From NCBI RefSeq assembly GCF_002078875.1, contig NC_034410.1, positions 97,424,384 to 97,488,383 of the forward strand: DNA of 64,000 nt, in the 5' to 3' direction. A program made the translations under genes and the position numbers. The notes beneath the pieces were generated by a model. The model did no database searches, had not been told where the DNA came from, and was given only the letters and a program-made list of their open reading frames with translations. The DNA comes from Numida meleagris (lineage: Eukaryota; Chordata; Aves; Galliformes; Numididae). This document shows positions 13,071 to 23,676 of this stretch, in pieces; the stretch's first letter is position 1, and every line of letters starts with the position of its first letter.

Positions 13071-16000
13071 GGCAAATCATTCTGTTAATCACCTTAAAGT
13101 CACAGCATGAAACATTTCTTTACTGTTAAATTTTGCAACAAACTGTGCAAAATAGTAAGTTTCGGAGAGGTATGTTGTTCTATAAAACTGTTTGAATCAT
13201 CTAGCACTTCAATCAGACAGCTTGCCAGAGCTAAGCAAAGGTTGCTCAACCAATTTTTATAATTAGTAATGCTCTGCAAGCATCAACACAATTCCAAAAG
13301 TTTAATGTCTGCCAATACTGAAGGAAAAATACTGGCAACTGTTCTCTTGCAAATGAAGAAATGAATTCCGATGCCTGTCAGGTTTCATTACTGTGTTTCA
13401 CCACAGACCAGTCAAAGGTTATACTTTGAATTTACATACACATTAGTAAACAAACATTTCTTTTCCACTTTAATTTCAAACATCAACTTAAGAAAAAGTT
13501 CAATGAAATAAATAATTAGCCCGACTAAGGTCAATGAACGTAACTAAACCAAGTTGTGCTATCGATATAATTCCTCCAGGTACTAAAAACATGAGGAAAG
13601 CCTATTAACAGGTCTCAGGAAGTCAATCAGGAAGCAAATGCTTTCCACCACTGCGGATAACAAACACTTGTTAGTCACACATGACAAGAGGTAGACAACT
13701 GGATCTATCCATTCGCGTACACCAAGCACAAAGAGCAGTCTTATGTGTTCTTATAGCCACACTTGCCGAACACTTGATTTGGACCAACCGCTGAAATCTC
13801 CCATTCAAACTCCAAGTTTAACAAACTCAGGCATTTGTTCCGTTTGTGCTTAGTCCCACCAGAGGCTGCTGCAGTCTCGAAGCTGTGTGCTGTACAGTGT
13901 TGTGCCTGAACACAACCAGTGACAGGCCTGGCATAACACCCTACTAGCACAGCCACACAGCGCATGCCCCAGTGATGGCAGGCTCTACAAGGATGTCAAC
14001 AACAGTTAACACAAACAAGCCACCCAGGCACCTTCTGTCCTTAATTAAGCAAACAGAATCCAGTATGTGGTTTTATTCATTCATAGTTCAATAAAACTGA
14101 GGAATCAATAATCACCGTTGACAAGCGCATTAAATCTGAACAACACATCTTATAAAAATAAAGGATTGTAAAAGGCTCTCTCCAATGGCAAAATGTGGCT
14201 GGTTTTCACAATACTTAATTTGCATTTAAATGCTTACTGATGATTTTATTGACAACAAGTCATCAAATGCACACAGCAGAGCCGGCAGGTGCATGTTTAT
14301 GGTTACTCTGAATTGAGTACCCTTTGTCAGGCCACACCAGAAGCCTGGCTACCATCTTCTCCTCCACTCCGGCAGTCTTACACACACCACTGGCAAGCCA
14401 TCCATTCAGTTCTTCTACTATGATATTCCAACAGCCTTCTCTTCATGAATTAAAACTGCTACTTTGGATGTCAGATTCTGCCACAATTTTTTTCCCCCGG
14501 CATGGCCTTTTTCAGCAATCCTAACGCACATCCCATAAATATTTAGGAGTTAATGAAAAAAGGCACAAAAACACAGATCCCAACCTCAGCTTTGAGCTTC
14601 TGATATGGTATCTATGAAGCATTTTGAAATCCCCTGATTTAGGTTGCACTACCACCAAACTGCAGGTAAGCCCTTCCCCTGCCCCTGGCTGGAGAGATGA
14701 TGAGCAAAGCATTAAGTACAGCAGCAATTATGCGGCACACTGAAGATAATACTATTGATTCGGTATTTTGAAAAAAAATCTACAAAATACACTGCTTCTG
14801 TTGTGAAAGCACATGAGCTTTAGATTTAAAAAAGCTATTTCATGCAAACAAGAGCATCTACTTCAATGTGTACCCAGCTGAAACAACGCTTTTCCAGGAA
14901 AAAATAAAGGGCTACTGGACTATGAGGCAATTAGAGGGGTTCGTTTCCTTTATTTTGAACTCTATGCAACAAACAGCTAAGTGAACTGTCTGCACTCCTT
15001 TCTAAAACAAACAGCCCTAAAAGAAAGAGAGCAGGCACTCAAAATAGAAGTGCACTAATGAAGTTCTAGATAAGGGCAAGTCAGTGTGAGCAACGTATCT
15101 CGTCACTGCACCAAACTAGAAGTTGCTCCAAACTGAAAACAAATCCAGTACAAAAGAAGTCTAGCCCGAAACAGGTTATAATATACAAATTACTTCTTAC
15201 TCTTGTTTGCGGCAAGAACTCTACTAAAACATACACTGGAACACATACAATGGTGTCCACTTTCTTTCTTTAAAACAATTTGCCTAGAAATAAAATAAAT
15301 AGTGAAGAAACTTCTTACTCTGCATTCTGCATCATGGCTTTCAATTTTTTTCTCCCTTAAGTGGCAGAAAAAGGAAGTGGAAGCTGTTTTGTTCACACAG
15401 AGTGACCTTAAGAGGCCAAGACTTCCCGATCACAAAGTTCAGGCAGGAGCTGGGAAAACACATGCAAATAGAGCACACAGAACCCCTCCAGCGAAAATCA
15501 ATTCCAATAGATTGAATTTTCAGAGGCCTATTAGCTATTCCCAGCAAAGCAATGCAATCAGTGAAAAATAAGCAGACTGTATTTGAAGAGACACAATCAG
15601 TTTAAAAATTCAGAGTTTGCATACTAATTGATCATTAGAACGGACTTAAAATGCAAAAGCTGGGACCGTTTGTTTACTTTGGACATCTGACAGCATTACT
15701 GAGAAGTTTTCTTCCTTCCGCTACAGTTGACGACCGTGCTTCTAGAGGTAAGATCCAGCTCTGCTACCAGCTCATTCAGCATCTGCTATAAGAGAGTCCT
15801 CATCTGTAAGTATTGATTGCAATATGGTAATTAATTGAAATGACAGTAGTACGGAACTACTGATGTCAAGGAAAAGACACTCGATGGCTTTGATACCGAC
15901 TTCTACCATTCATCTTTGGGGAAAAAATATACAAAGAGTATAGTACATGGGTGTGGAGGTAGAATAAGGTTACTAAAATTGTTTGAAGAAAAAAATAAAG

Positions 16001-18399
16001 CAGTTCTTAATTGAAGTTGCAAGATATGTAGTTAATTTTAAGAACCACCAAAGCGGAAACACCTCTTTCAAACCACACGTTCTACACGTAAAGATTAAAA
16101 AGAGATTTGGAAGCATTAAGCGTTAGTCGCCTATGAGCCAGTTTGGGGATTATTTTGGAGGCAGGTAAAGCACGCTGCTCATAGGGCTCTGAAGTGTAAT
16201 TCTAGAACAATTAACATGCAGAAACTTGAGACTGCTCGCCTAAAATAAGAGCGCACACGTAACTCTACTGGCAACTGTGCTACAGACCAAAGCAAAACAG
16301 ACGCACTGACAACAGGAAAAAAAGAACTGGTTACGTATATGCAGTGGCTGAATTTTAAAGGTGCAATTATTCGGATTTTTAGAAAGCCACAGTGATTTTG
16401 GAATGCCTAATGCACACTTACGAAAGTCAAAGATGTTCAGTATTCCCAAACTTAATGAAAACAGAGGTTATTTCTTTATAATTTTACCGTCTGTGAGAAA
16501 GATAAGCCTTTCAGAAAGTGTAAACTTTTAATCTATTTACAGCACTAACTTCAAAGCGTGGACCAAATTTTTGATAAACAGAATGAGGTGAAGGACAGAA
16601 CAGAATGACTAAGATACTCTGGGCCTTCTTGAAGACGAGGTATTTGCAAAACTCCTGCCTGCGGAAATGACAAACATAGCAAGCCAGTGATCTACAACTA
16701 CTTGACCTGAAAAGAAAACTGAATGTGAAAGACAATTAATGACAGTACTTTATATTTTAAAAATGCAGAACCTATTTCAAAATGAGACTGAACACGGCAT
16801 TTTGGTTTGACTACTGTTTCCCATTCCTCGTATATCAGAAGAAATAAATTGTCGAAGTGTTGCCACGTGCTGTTACATAGTTGCAGTCTTAACAAGTGGG
16901 AATAATAATACTCTCTCCTGCACAAGGACAGCCTGGTGAAGAAGCTTCACAGAGATTGAAGGCTTTTTTGCTATGAAGGGCACTCTACGGATTCTCTTCC
17001 ATTTCACAGGTCAGCTAAAAACACAAGTATTCCACAAAGTGCACATGTCATCAAATGAACATCTATTTAAGTTCACAGCTTTCAGAAAGAAACATTAAAG
17101 TCCATAACTGAGAATCATATGCCCCCTATATTTATTTTTTGCTTCTGACACGCTCAGCTGTTCACAGCCCAGACTGAGTTTGACAGCTGCATTCCACTCT
17201 CCTTACAAATGAAACTCCACATTCGACACCATTCAAGTGGGCTCTTCATGCTGTCTGTTGGTGTACTTGCATATTCTCATATATGTACTGTCGATGGACT
17301 GTAAGATATTTGGATAGCTCTACTGTCTTGATAAAACCCAGCACCTGGATATTTCCCTCACTTTAGGCTAGCAATTGGTTTACAAATGAGAAAAATGAAG
17401 TCAATTTCATATTTACTCATCTTCCCAAACTCTGGGTAATGCAAAAAATAAAAGTAAGAAACCAAAGAGCTCTCTGCAAATCCCTGTTCCCAAACCCTGA
17501 TCATTTACAGCATCACCCTACTACATTTTCTTATTTTAAAACCTAGATTTGTTACCTTCTGAGGGCTCAAATGATTATGCATGGAAAATACTTGCTGACT
17601 ACACCGATGCCATACAATATGCTTAGTTGACGCATACTGGGCATGGAACTATGGATAGGTTCTTTCACTTGTGGTTTCCAGTGCCAACTACAAGTGACAA
17701 CAGTACTAATGGTAAAAGGCAGTTCCCAAAGAGCACGGGCTTCTGCTCAAAGCTGCGTTTCCTGAACTTATGGTTACAGAACTGAAAACAATGCAAGTTC
17801 CTGCATGCTCCTCAGTTTTCTTAAGGTTTTATGTAAGGTCAAATTGGTTTCTGCGCAAAGCTCAAGCCTCCTGCTCTATACTATTTGTACTTCATCAAAC
17901 TACTGCAGCACATCAGCAAAATATTTGTTGCTTCATTTATGCTAATCTACACTAGTCAAGAAGCCAATAAATAAAAATAAGTATTAATATCCTGAACAAA
18001 TGAAGATGAGGGCTATTTCTCACATAAATATCTAGTACTGTTGGCCAGAACTTACTTCCTTTTTTTTTTTTGTGCAGCAAAGATTTCAGTCTGAGTACAG
18101 AGCTGAATTAGAGTATAAAGCCAACAGAAGGCTGACTGCTACTTCATTATGATGTGGAAAAGCAAAAGATATTTACTTCCACCCTTTTTTTCTTTCTCTC
18201 CATCGCTGTTTTTAGTGCCATCTTATGGAAGGCAAAAGAAACCCTCACAGAAAAATTAAAATGAGTTAAATTTGTCAGAAAGAGTCTAAGGTGAATATAA
18301 TTGATATTATAGGAAAAGCTTACGGGAACGAAACCTAACATTTGTGTTGTTAGTCCAAAGACGATGAAGAAAGAGGTTGAACTGTGACAGAAAACTGAA

Positions 18400-18455
18400 A
18401 CATAAATACATACATGTACGTATATATTTATGTATCACGTATACATATTAAAAAC
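18400..18455. repeat. AT-rich simple-sequence patch
   Basis: Imperfect acat/tatg/tata repeats (acataaatacatacatg, cgtatatatttatgtatcac). This is low-complexity sequence in RAB12 intron 1. Confidence 0.6.
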
Positions 18456-21400
18456 AGAAGTTGCCTTATTTAAAGTTGGTCTGATTAAGTTAAACTGAAG
18501 TTTTCACCATCGCTATTGCCTATTTGTTGGAAGTTAAGCATTTTGCATGCATATCTTAGAAAGAATTAACAGGAAATCGACTGCTTGGAAGAAAAAGCTA
18601 CGGAGCTCTGTAAATCTAGTGAGTTCCCGACGCAGGCCAACATTCCACTTCACAGTATATTAAAGCAAAGGGAATCAAAGCCAAAGTGCATTTGTGAAGC
18701 CAAAAGGATTTTTCCCCATAGCACATCTGCATACCCACAGGCTATACAGTTAGTCCAAAGGAGATCACAACACTCCCATCCTGATCTACAACAAAACTTC
18801 CCATTACAAACTCGGCTGAGTAGCTCCACCTATGATTTTCCTTGTAAACCAGGCCTGAAGGAGGCTTTGGCATTTGCTACAAGTGGTGGTGTAGCGTCTG
18901 GAGAACAGCTGCTAAAGGGAGCTGGCCACGAGCCTGCAGAGACACCTCAACTCTTACACTACAGAAGGTAAGGCTTCTTTCCTGGGATGCCTTCATGATG
19001 GAAAAAAAGCTGAAGGATGGATGAGATTGGGCCTCAGAAACCTTACATAGGCCAGCACGTGAAAGATGAATGGAGGAGCTCAGCATGAGGTGGAGGAGCA
19101 GGAGAGGCGGCTGTCTGAGCAATGAGTCAGTGCAGGGCCTCCTCTTTGGGTGAGCGGGAACCTCAGGTCCTAAGACAAAAACCAGGAGGGAAGGGTAACG
19201 CTTAGGTGGCTAGGAAATAATGCCAAGTACAGGAGTTCAGTAGATCTGTCACGGAAACAGCAGAAAGAGTAGCAATGTGCAAAGACTGGGATATGGATGG
19301 GACAGCAGCTGGAGAGTACAGAGGACTTGAAAAATAAAAGGACTCCTGTTTTTCATTGTTAAGAGTCTGAAAAACCTCCTAGCAACAGCTTTAATCCTTC
19401 TCTTCTGTGAAAAATACAGGTGTGTGGAGGTAAAGTACCGAATCGCAACTACAGATCAATTTTTATTTTCAAATAAAATGTATATATACATTCATTGACA
19501 AAATTAATTAATGATGCCAACACTACCCTCGCATAAGCATTCCACCATCATGGAAAAGGAGTTACCTTAACTACCCTGGATTTAACACTGGTGTAAATGA
19601 GTAACTTCACATCACTGTAGATACAGAGGAAACATTTCTAAAGAAAATGTCTCTGTCCAAACAAGTAATAAAGATAAGTTATAACCTAATAATAAGAACA
19701 AACATCCAAACCTAGCACATAAAATCGTGAACAGCAAAATCTATTTCTCATTTGACACCAGTGTGCAGAAGTCAGTAAATATTTGAGCACACCAAGTATT
19801 CTCAGGACGATGTAAACAGCAGATTAAGGAGACACAATATTCTATGCAACTTAATGCCCAAAATAAATACATCAAAAGAATTTTAGATCAACAGCACATC
19901 GTGTGCTGCTATGAATAATGTGCTGAAATCTGCCAAGCTATTTTCAAACGCTTTCAAAGAACTTCAGTGTTTTGAGATGAGACAGAAGACACGTTGGTGT
20001 GTTTGTTAAATTCTGTAATAAAATCCGGCAATGAAGGCTTTGTAAATTAACATTAAAATGCTGAATATTTCTTAATTGAAGCCGCATCTCCCTGTTTATA
20101 TAGAAACACTCAGTGGCGTCCCATTAATAACCTAAACAGCAGCTGGGGACAGAAGTAAGCTGAACTCTTCCAATAAGCTTTGGGCATGCAAAGTTTTAGA
20201 CATTAGCAATTCCTCCACTGTCAGAGAAGACCTCTGAGCAGCCTGTACACTTCCATACAAGAGGTTAAGGTGTCATACATGGTTCTGTTTGGCCTACACT
20301 TCCACAGGTTTAGTACAAAAACTTAAGAATTAAGGTAGAGGCCACCAGTATCAAGATAAGGGAGTTAATGATATGCATACCCAGCTGTATCTTCCTAATA
20401 TAAGAAGATACAGCAATGTTTAATTGTTCTTATATTCTTATATCATCTTTTCAAATTTAATTTGAAAGTATATTTGGTTTGTATTGCTTACTCTGAAATT
20501 GCGCATGTCAAACTGTTTCAAATCATGTTTCAAAACATCCTCCACTTACAACTCAAAAAAAAAAAAAATCACTGCAGAAAGCAGTTGCAAAGGAAGAGTG
20601 TATCATTTGAACTGTGCGTCAAACTCTGACCCCAGATCATTTCTGAATGTGGATTATTTTCCTTCTACACAACATACAAACAGCAGAGGTTATTTTTTTC
20701 TTACGCTATGGTGCAAAAAAAGCAAGGTGCAAGCTTTCAGTCACATCAGCGAGAAGTTCTTTCACTTAGCAGTTGAAGGATGTGGGGGAATCTCAGCAGC
20801 TCTCAACTTTAGTCAAAAGACCTTGAAAGAATGCCATTACTGTCAAGTTTCTACATGTATTTTGGCACAAGCTGATTTCCCTATGCTGTTTTATGTTGGC
20901 ACATTTCATACATCAAACATTACGTAATCCTCTGTCTAGCAGCATACCACCATTTATTTCCTGTCTTTTGTAAAATAAGGAAGCTTTCTGCTTCAGTTAC
21001 TGCCTCGGTTATCTAGGAAATCAGTGTGCTTACACAGCACCAGACTGGAAGTCTGGACTGGGGTCTAGGGCACCTCCTCTCACTTCTCAAGATTCACATC
21101 AGGGAACTAACCCTAGCTAAAGGAGAGCAGCCCAGCCTGAAAGGAATGCTAAATGTAGGTCATCCCAAAGATGCACAAGTTCAAAGCAATACAGTCTCAG
21201 AGAACTTGTAAAGAGACATTCCACTGCCAATTCTACACTCCTAGCTTACTGTTGTTTAATCAAATTGGTCAATCTATAAAAGTCATCAGCATTTCTTCGC
21301 TACAACAACGTATCACTTTGAGATTATGTTTCTGACTTTTCAGAAGTCAGAAAAAAGTTAAGTTACCAACTTAAAAATATCAGCACTAACAGGCTACTGA

Positions 21401-22094
21401 GAGGAAAAGCCACAGCACTATCAGAGCAGGATTTTTAGAGGATATAGGAAAAAACAGGAATAAAAGAACTGACAAAACACTAAAACAAACAAGAGTAACA
21501 ATTGTTCTGTCACAGAAGGATGGGATTGGAGGGCAGTGACTTAGTTTCCAGAAGGCAACACCATCCTTTAACATCAGATGCTATAGGTTTCTTCACATTT
21601 CAAGCTACAACTAAACTACACGCACTCATTTCACAATGACACAGACTTAACGACTGGTTTGCTGCAGGACCTAAGTGCTCAGTTCTCAGAACAGGTCTGT
21701 AATAATGCAGAGCAACCAGCTCGTTTTCCTCCCCTTACGCATCCATGCATCAAAGCACAGCAGGCATTAAGCCACCTCAAAGCACCGCTGACTAACCCAC
21801 GAACAAGACGCTGCGGAGCTGCCCCTCAGTTTGTCGAACGAGGAGCAAAACACGCTCCGGAGACGCTCTTCATAGAACAGAACATCAGCTTCCTCAGATC
21901 TAACACTGCGGAGGGTTTCCTGGCAGCAGGGATCCAGAGTTAGTCGGGCTAGGGTCTGGAGCAGCACTTGGAAGTCCCATCAGCAATGTTCAGTGCACAC
22001 TGCACAACTCCTCAGCTCCTGAAACACTTCTGTACCACCTCAAGCTTCAGCACAACGACCTGTTTTACCAGCTACCCCTAACACTTTTCAAACT

Positions 22095-22370
22095 ACCACA
22101 GAATCACAGAACTGCAGGAGTTGGAAGGGACCTCTAGAGATCATCATCAAATCCAACCCCCCAGCACAGCAGGCTCCCTACAGCAGGCTGCACAGGAAGG
22201 CATCCAGGTGGGTCTTGAATATCTCCAGAGAAGGAGACTCCACAACCTCTCTGGGCAGACTGTTCTAGTGTTCCATCACCCTCATTGTGAAGACGTTCCC
22301 TTGCATATTGGTGCAGAACTTCCTATGCGCCAGTTTATGGCCGTTTCCCCTTGTCCTGTCCAAACATGTA
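22095..22370 (-). repeat. CR1 LINE 3' fragment in proximal intron 1
   Basis: Begins 'cacagaatcacagaactgca' and contains 'ttggaagggacctctagaga', 'gactccacaacctctctggg' and 'tttccccttgtcctgtcc', all antisense CR1 3'-end sequence. It abuts the CpG island and lies about 290 bp from the RAB12 exon 1 donor. Confidence 0.93.
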
Positions 22371-22657
22371 AGAACGAAACAGGACACCAACTCCCCCGCC
22401 AGACCCGGCCCAAAGTAGGCCCTCCACCCCCCATCCCACAGCGCGCTGGGAAGTTGGGCACGAGGGTTCTCACCACAACTCCACGCACTACCACCCGCGC
22501 CACGGCCAGGCCTGGGGACCCCGGGCACCCTCTGCGAAAGGGAGAAAGAATTACAGCTCCCCAGGGGACGGCCCGACCGGGCCGTGTTTACACCGCGAGA
22601 GCCCGGCAAGGACAACGCTCGCGGGGCGGTCGGGGCGCGGCCGGCGGGCTGCCTTAC

Positions 22658-22901
22658 CCACGGTGGACTTGCAGGCCTCGCAGAAGGTATCGTCGGTGAA
22701 GCGCTCCATCAGGCTGGTCTTGCCCACCCCCCGCGAGCCGATGATAATCACCTGCAGCTTGAAGTCGGCGGGCCGCGGCGGCTGCTTCCTGCGGCGGGCC
22801 TGCCCCCCGGACAGCGCCGGCGACCCCCCCGCCGAGCCCGCCCCGAGCTCCAGCCCGCCGCCCCCCGCCCTGCGCTGCGCCAGCCCCGAGCCCGGCTCCA
22901 T
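22658..22901 (-). CDS. RAB12: RAB12 coding exon 1 (start codon, P-loop)
   Basis: Encodes residues 1-81 and the first base of Gly82. It begins [11 protein letters not shown], then a Gly/Ala-rich low-complexity leader and the basic stretch RRRKQPPRP. The G-domain then opens with beta-1 LQVIIIG, P-loop GSRGVGKT and the switch I region ([14 protein letters not shown]). The donor reads CCGTGG|GTAAGG on the minus strand (G at 22657). This ATG is chosen because the leader matches the known RAB12 N-terminus. Its context has C at -3 and G at +4, so it is not a strong Kozak site. The exon lies in a CpG island and is strongly GC-biased; the long open frames on the opposite strand here are composition artefacts. 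Confidence 0.96.
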
Positions 22902-23095
22902 CAGCGCCGCATGCGGCGCCGCGCTGGCGCCGCGTTCCCCGCCCGCCTCCGCCGCGCCCCGCGCCGCCGCCCTGCCCGCCGACGGCGCCCACCGCCGCGA
23001 GGCAGCGGGAGGAGGGGACCGCGAGGACGAGGCACGGCCGCCACCCGGCCCGGCCCTACGGGAACGGGAACTCCGCCGACCAGCGCCGCCGCCAC
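22901..23095 (-). other. Upstream ORF overlapping RAB12 start (TGATG)
   Basis: A 64-codon minus-strand frame starts with ATG at 23093-23095 and ends MRR-TGA, the stop at 22901-22903. The last base of that TGA is the first base of the RAB12 ATG. A second in-frame ATG at 22910-22912 would leave a minimal Met-Arg-Arg uORF with the same junction. Stop-start overlaps of this kind permit termination-reinitiation. The peptide is Gly/Arg/Pro-rich low complexity with no domain. It matters only if the mRNA 5' end lies upstream of these ATGs. Confidence 0.4.
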
Positions 23096-23319
23096 GAGCG
23101 GCGCGCCCGGCCCGGGCCTCGCCGCGCAGCGCCCTCTACAGCACCGGAGCCGCGGCCCCGCGCCGCAGTGCCGGGGGCGGGCAGTGCCATTGCCCCGCCC
23201 AACGGGACGGCCTGGGATGGCGGCCGAGAGCCGCTGCGATGGGCGCGATCTTAGCGGTGCCTTCCGTCCGCCGTTTCTGAGGGAGTTTCGGCTTCCTCGA
23301 GAGGCTGGGACCCAGGGCC

Positions 23320-23595
23320 TATAGAATCAGAGAATCGTTTGATTTGAAAGGGACCTCTAAAAGTCATCTAGTCCAACTCCTGTGCAACGAACAGGGACAC
23401 CTACAGCTAGGTCAGGTGCTCAGAGTCCCACCAACCTCCCTCTCCAGGGACGGGGCATACACCACCGCTCTGGGCTACCTGTCCCAGTGCCTCACCACCC
23501 TGATTGTAAAAAACTTCTTCCTTATATCCAATCTAAATCTCCTCACTTTTAGCTTGAAACCATTTCCCCTTGTCCTGAGTCTGTCCCCTTCCTTC
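23320..23595 (-). repeat. CR1 LINE 3' fragment beside the RAB12 promoter
   Basis: Minus-strand CR1: tail reverse complement 'agaatcagagaatcg' at the left, then 'aagggacctctaaaagtcat', 'agtcccaccaacctccctct' and 'tttccccttgtcctgagtct'. It begins about 30 bp outside the CpG island. Its 5' end abuts an oppositely oriented CR1 piece. Confidence 0.92.
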
Positions 23596-23599
23596 TTAT

Positions 23600-23676
23600 C
23601 GCAGGGGAGTTGGACTAGATGGCTTTTATAGATCCCTTCCAACTCAAAAAGTTTTATGAGTCTATGATTCTATGAC
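23600..23676 (+). repeat. CR1 LINE 3' end, inverted relative to its neighbour
   Basis: Plus-strand CR1 terminus: 'ggggagttggactagatggc', 'gatcccttccaactc', ending in the tail 'tctatgattctatga'. Both this and the preceding copy carry the same 3'-terminal region, so together they form an inverted repeat with the tails outermost. Confidence 0.88.

Larger units (their letters stand above)
10488..22657 (-). other. RAB12: RAB12 intron 1
   Basis: About 12.2 kb between exons 1 and 2. It contains a CR1 copy at 12840-13070, another at 22095-22380 (only about 280 bp from the exon 1 donor), and an AT dinucleotide/tetranucleotide-rich patch near 18400-18450. The rest is AT-rich sequence with no gene I can support. 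The ORFs at 18585-18971 and 20484-20927 have no recognisable domain. Confidence 0.85.
1020..22901 (-). other. RAB12: RAB12 gene, complete coding span (6 coding exons)
   Basis: Rab-family small GTPase of endosomal, recycling and lysosomal membrane traffic; known for promoting transferrin-receptor degradation and as an LRRK2 substrate. I joined six exons by hand: 22658-22901, 10427-10487, 3166-3304, 2566-2655, 1612-1716 and 1020-1133. They total 753 nt, or 250 residues plus stop, against 244 in human RAB12 as I recall it. Motifs seen: P-loop GSRGVGKT (55-62), switch [10 protein letters not shown] (103-110, catalytic Gln107), NKLD (161-164), EASAK (190-194) and C-terminal Cys249-Cys250 for geranylgeranylation. 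Ser112 in FNSITS corresponds to the LRRK2 site (human Ser106); both Gln and Ser are offset by six residues. All introns are GT-AG and phases match. The RAB12-specific N-terminus ([23 protein letters not shown]) separates it from RAB8, RAB10 and RAB13. Confidence 0.97.
22380..23290. promoter_or_regulatory. RAB12: CpG island and RAB12 promoter region
   Basis: A sharply bounded GC- and CpG-dense block in AT-rich surroundings. It covers RAB12 exon 1, its 5'UTR and the presumed promoter. GC boxes are visible at 23174-23181 (ggggcggg) and 23193-23200 (ccccgccc), with an ATGGCGGC YY1-like core at 23217-23224 on the plus strand. I see no TATA box, as expected for a housekeeping-type Rab promoter. The transcription start is probably between about 22950 and 23220 but cannot be placed from sequence. 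CR1 repeats flank both edges. Confidence 0.85.

Noticed and set aside
18585..18971. 128-codon plus-strand frame followed by a donor-like agaaggtaagg
   Set aside because: A single GT-like site is not evidence of an exon. There is no acceptor partner or recognisable protein.
20484..20927. 147-codon plus-strand frame in RAB12 intron 1
   Set aside because: It is antisense to the host gene, contains a poly-Lys run from an A-tract, and shows no domain.
22654..22992. Minus-strand 112-codon frame across RAB12 exon 1
   Set aside because: It is out of frame with RAB12, low complexity, and runs through the exon 1 donor. At most it is an overlapping upstream ATG, and is noted as such.
22584..23324. Plus-strand 246-codon and 205-codon frames (22584-23324, 22663-23280), plus 22121-22699
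   Set aside because: They are antisense to RAB12 exon 1 and the CpG island or CR1. They are Arg/Pro/Ala/Gly-rich, as expected from GC composition, with no domain.
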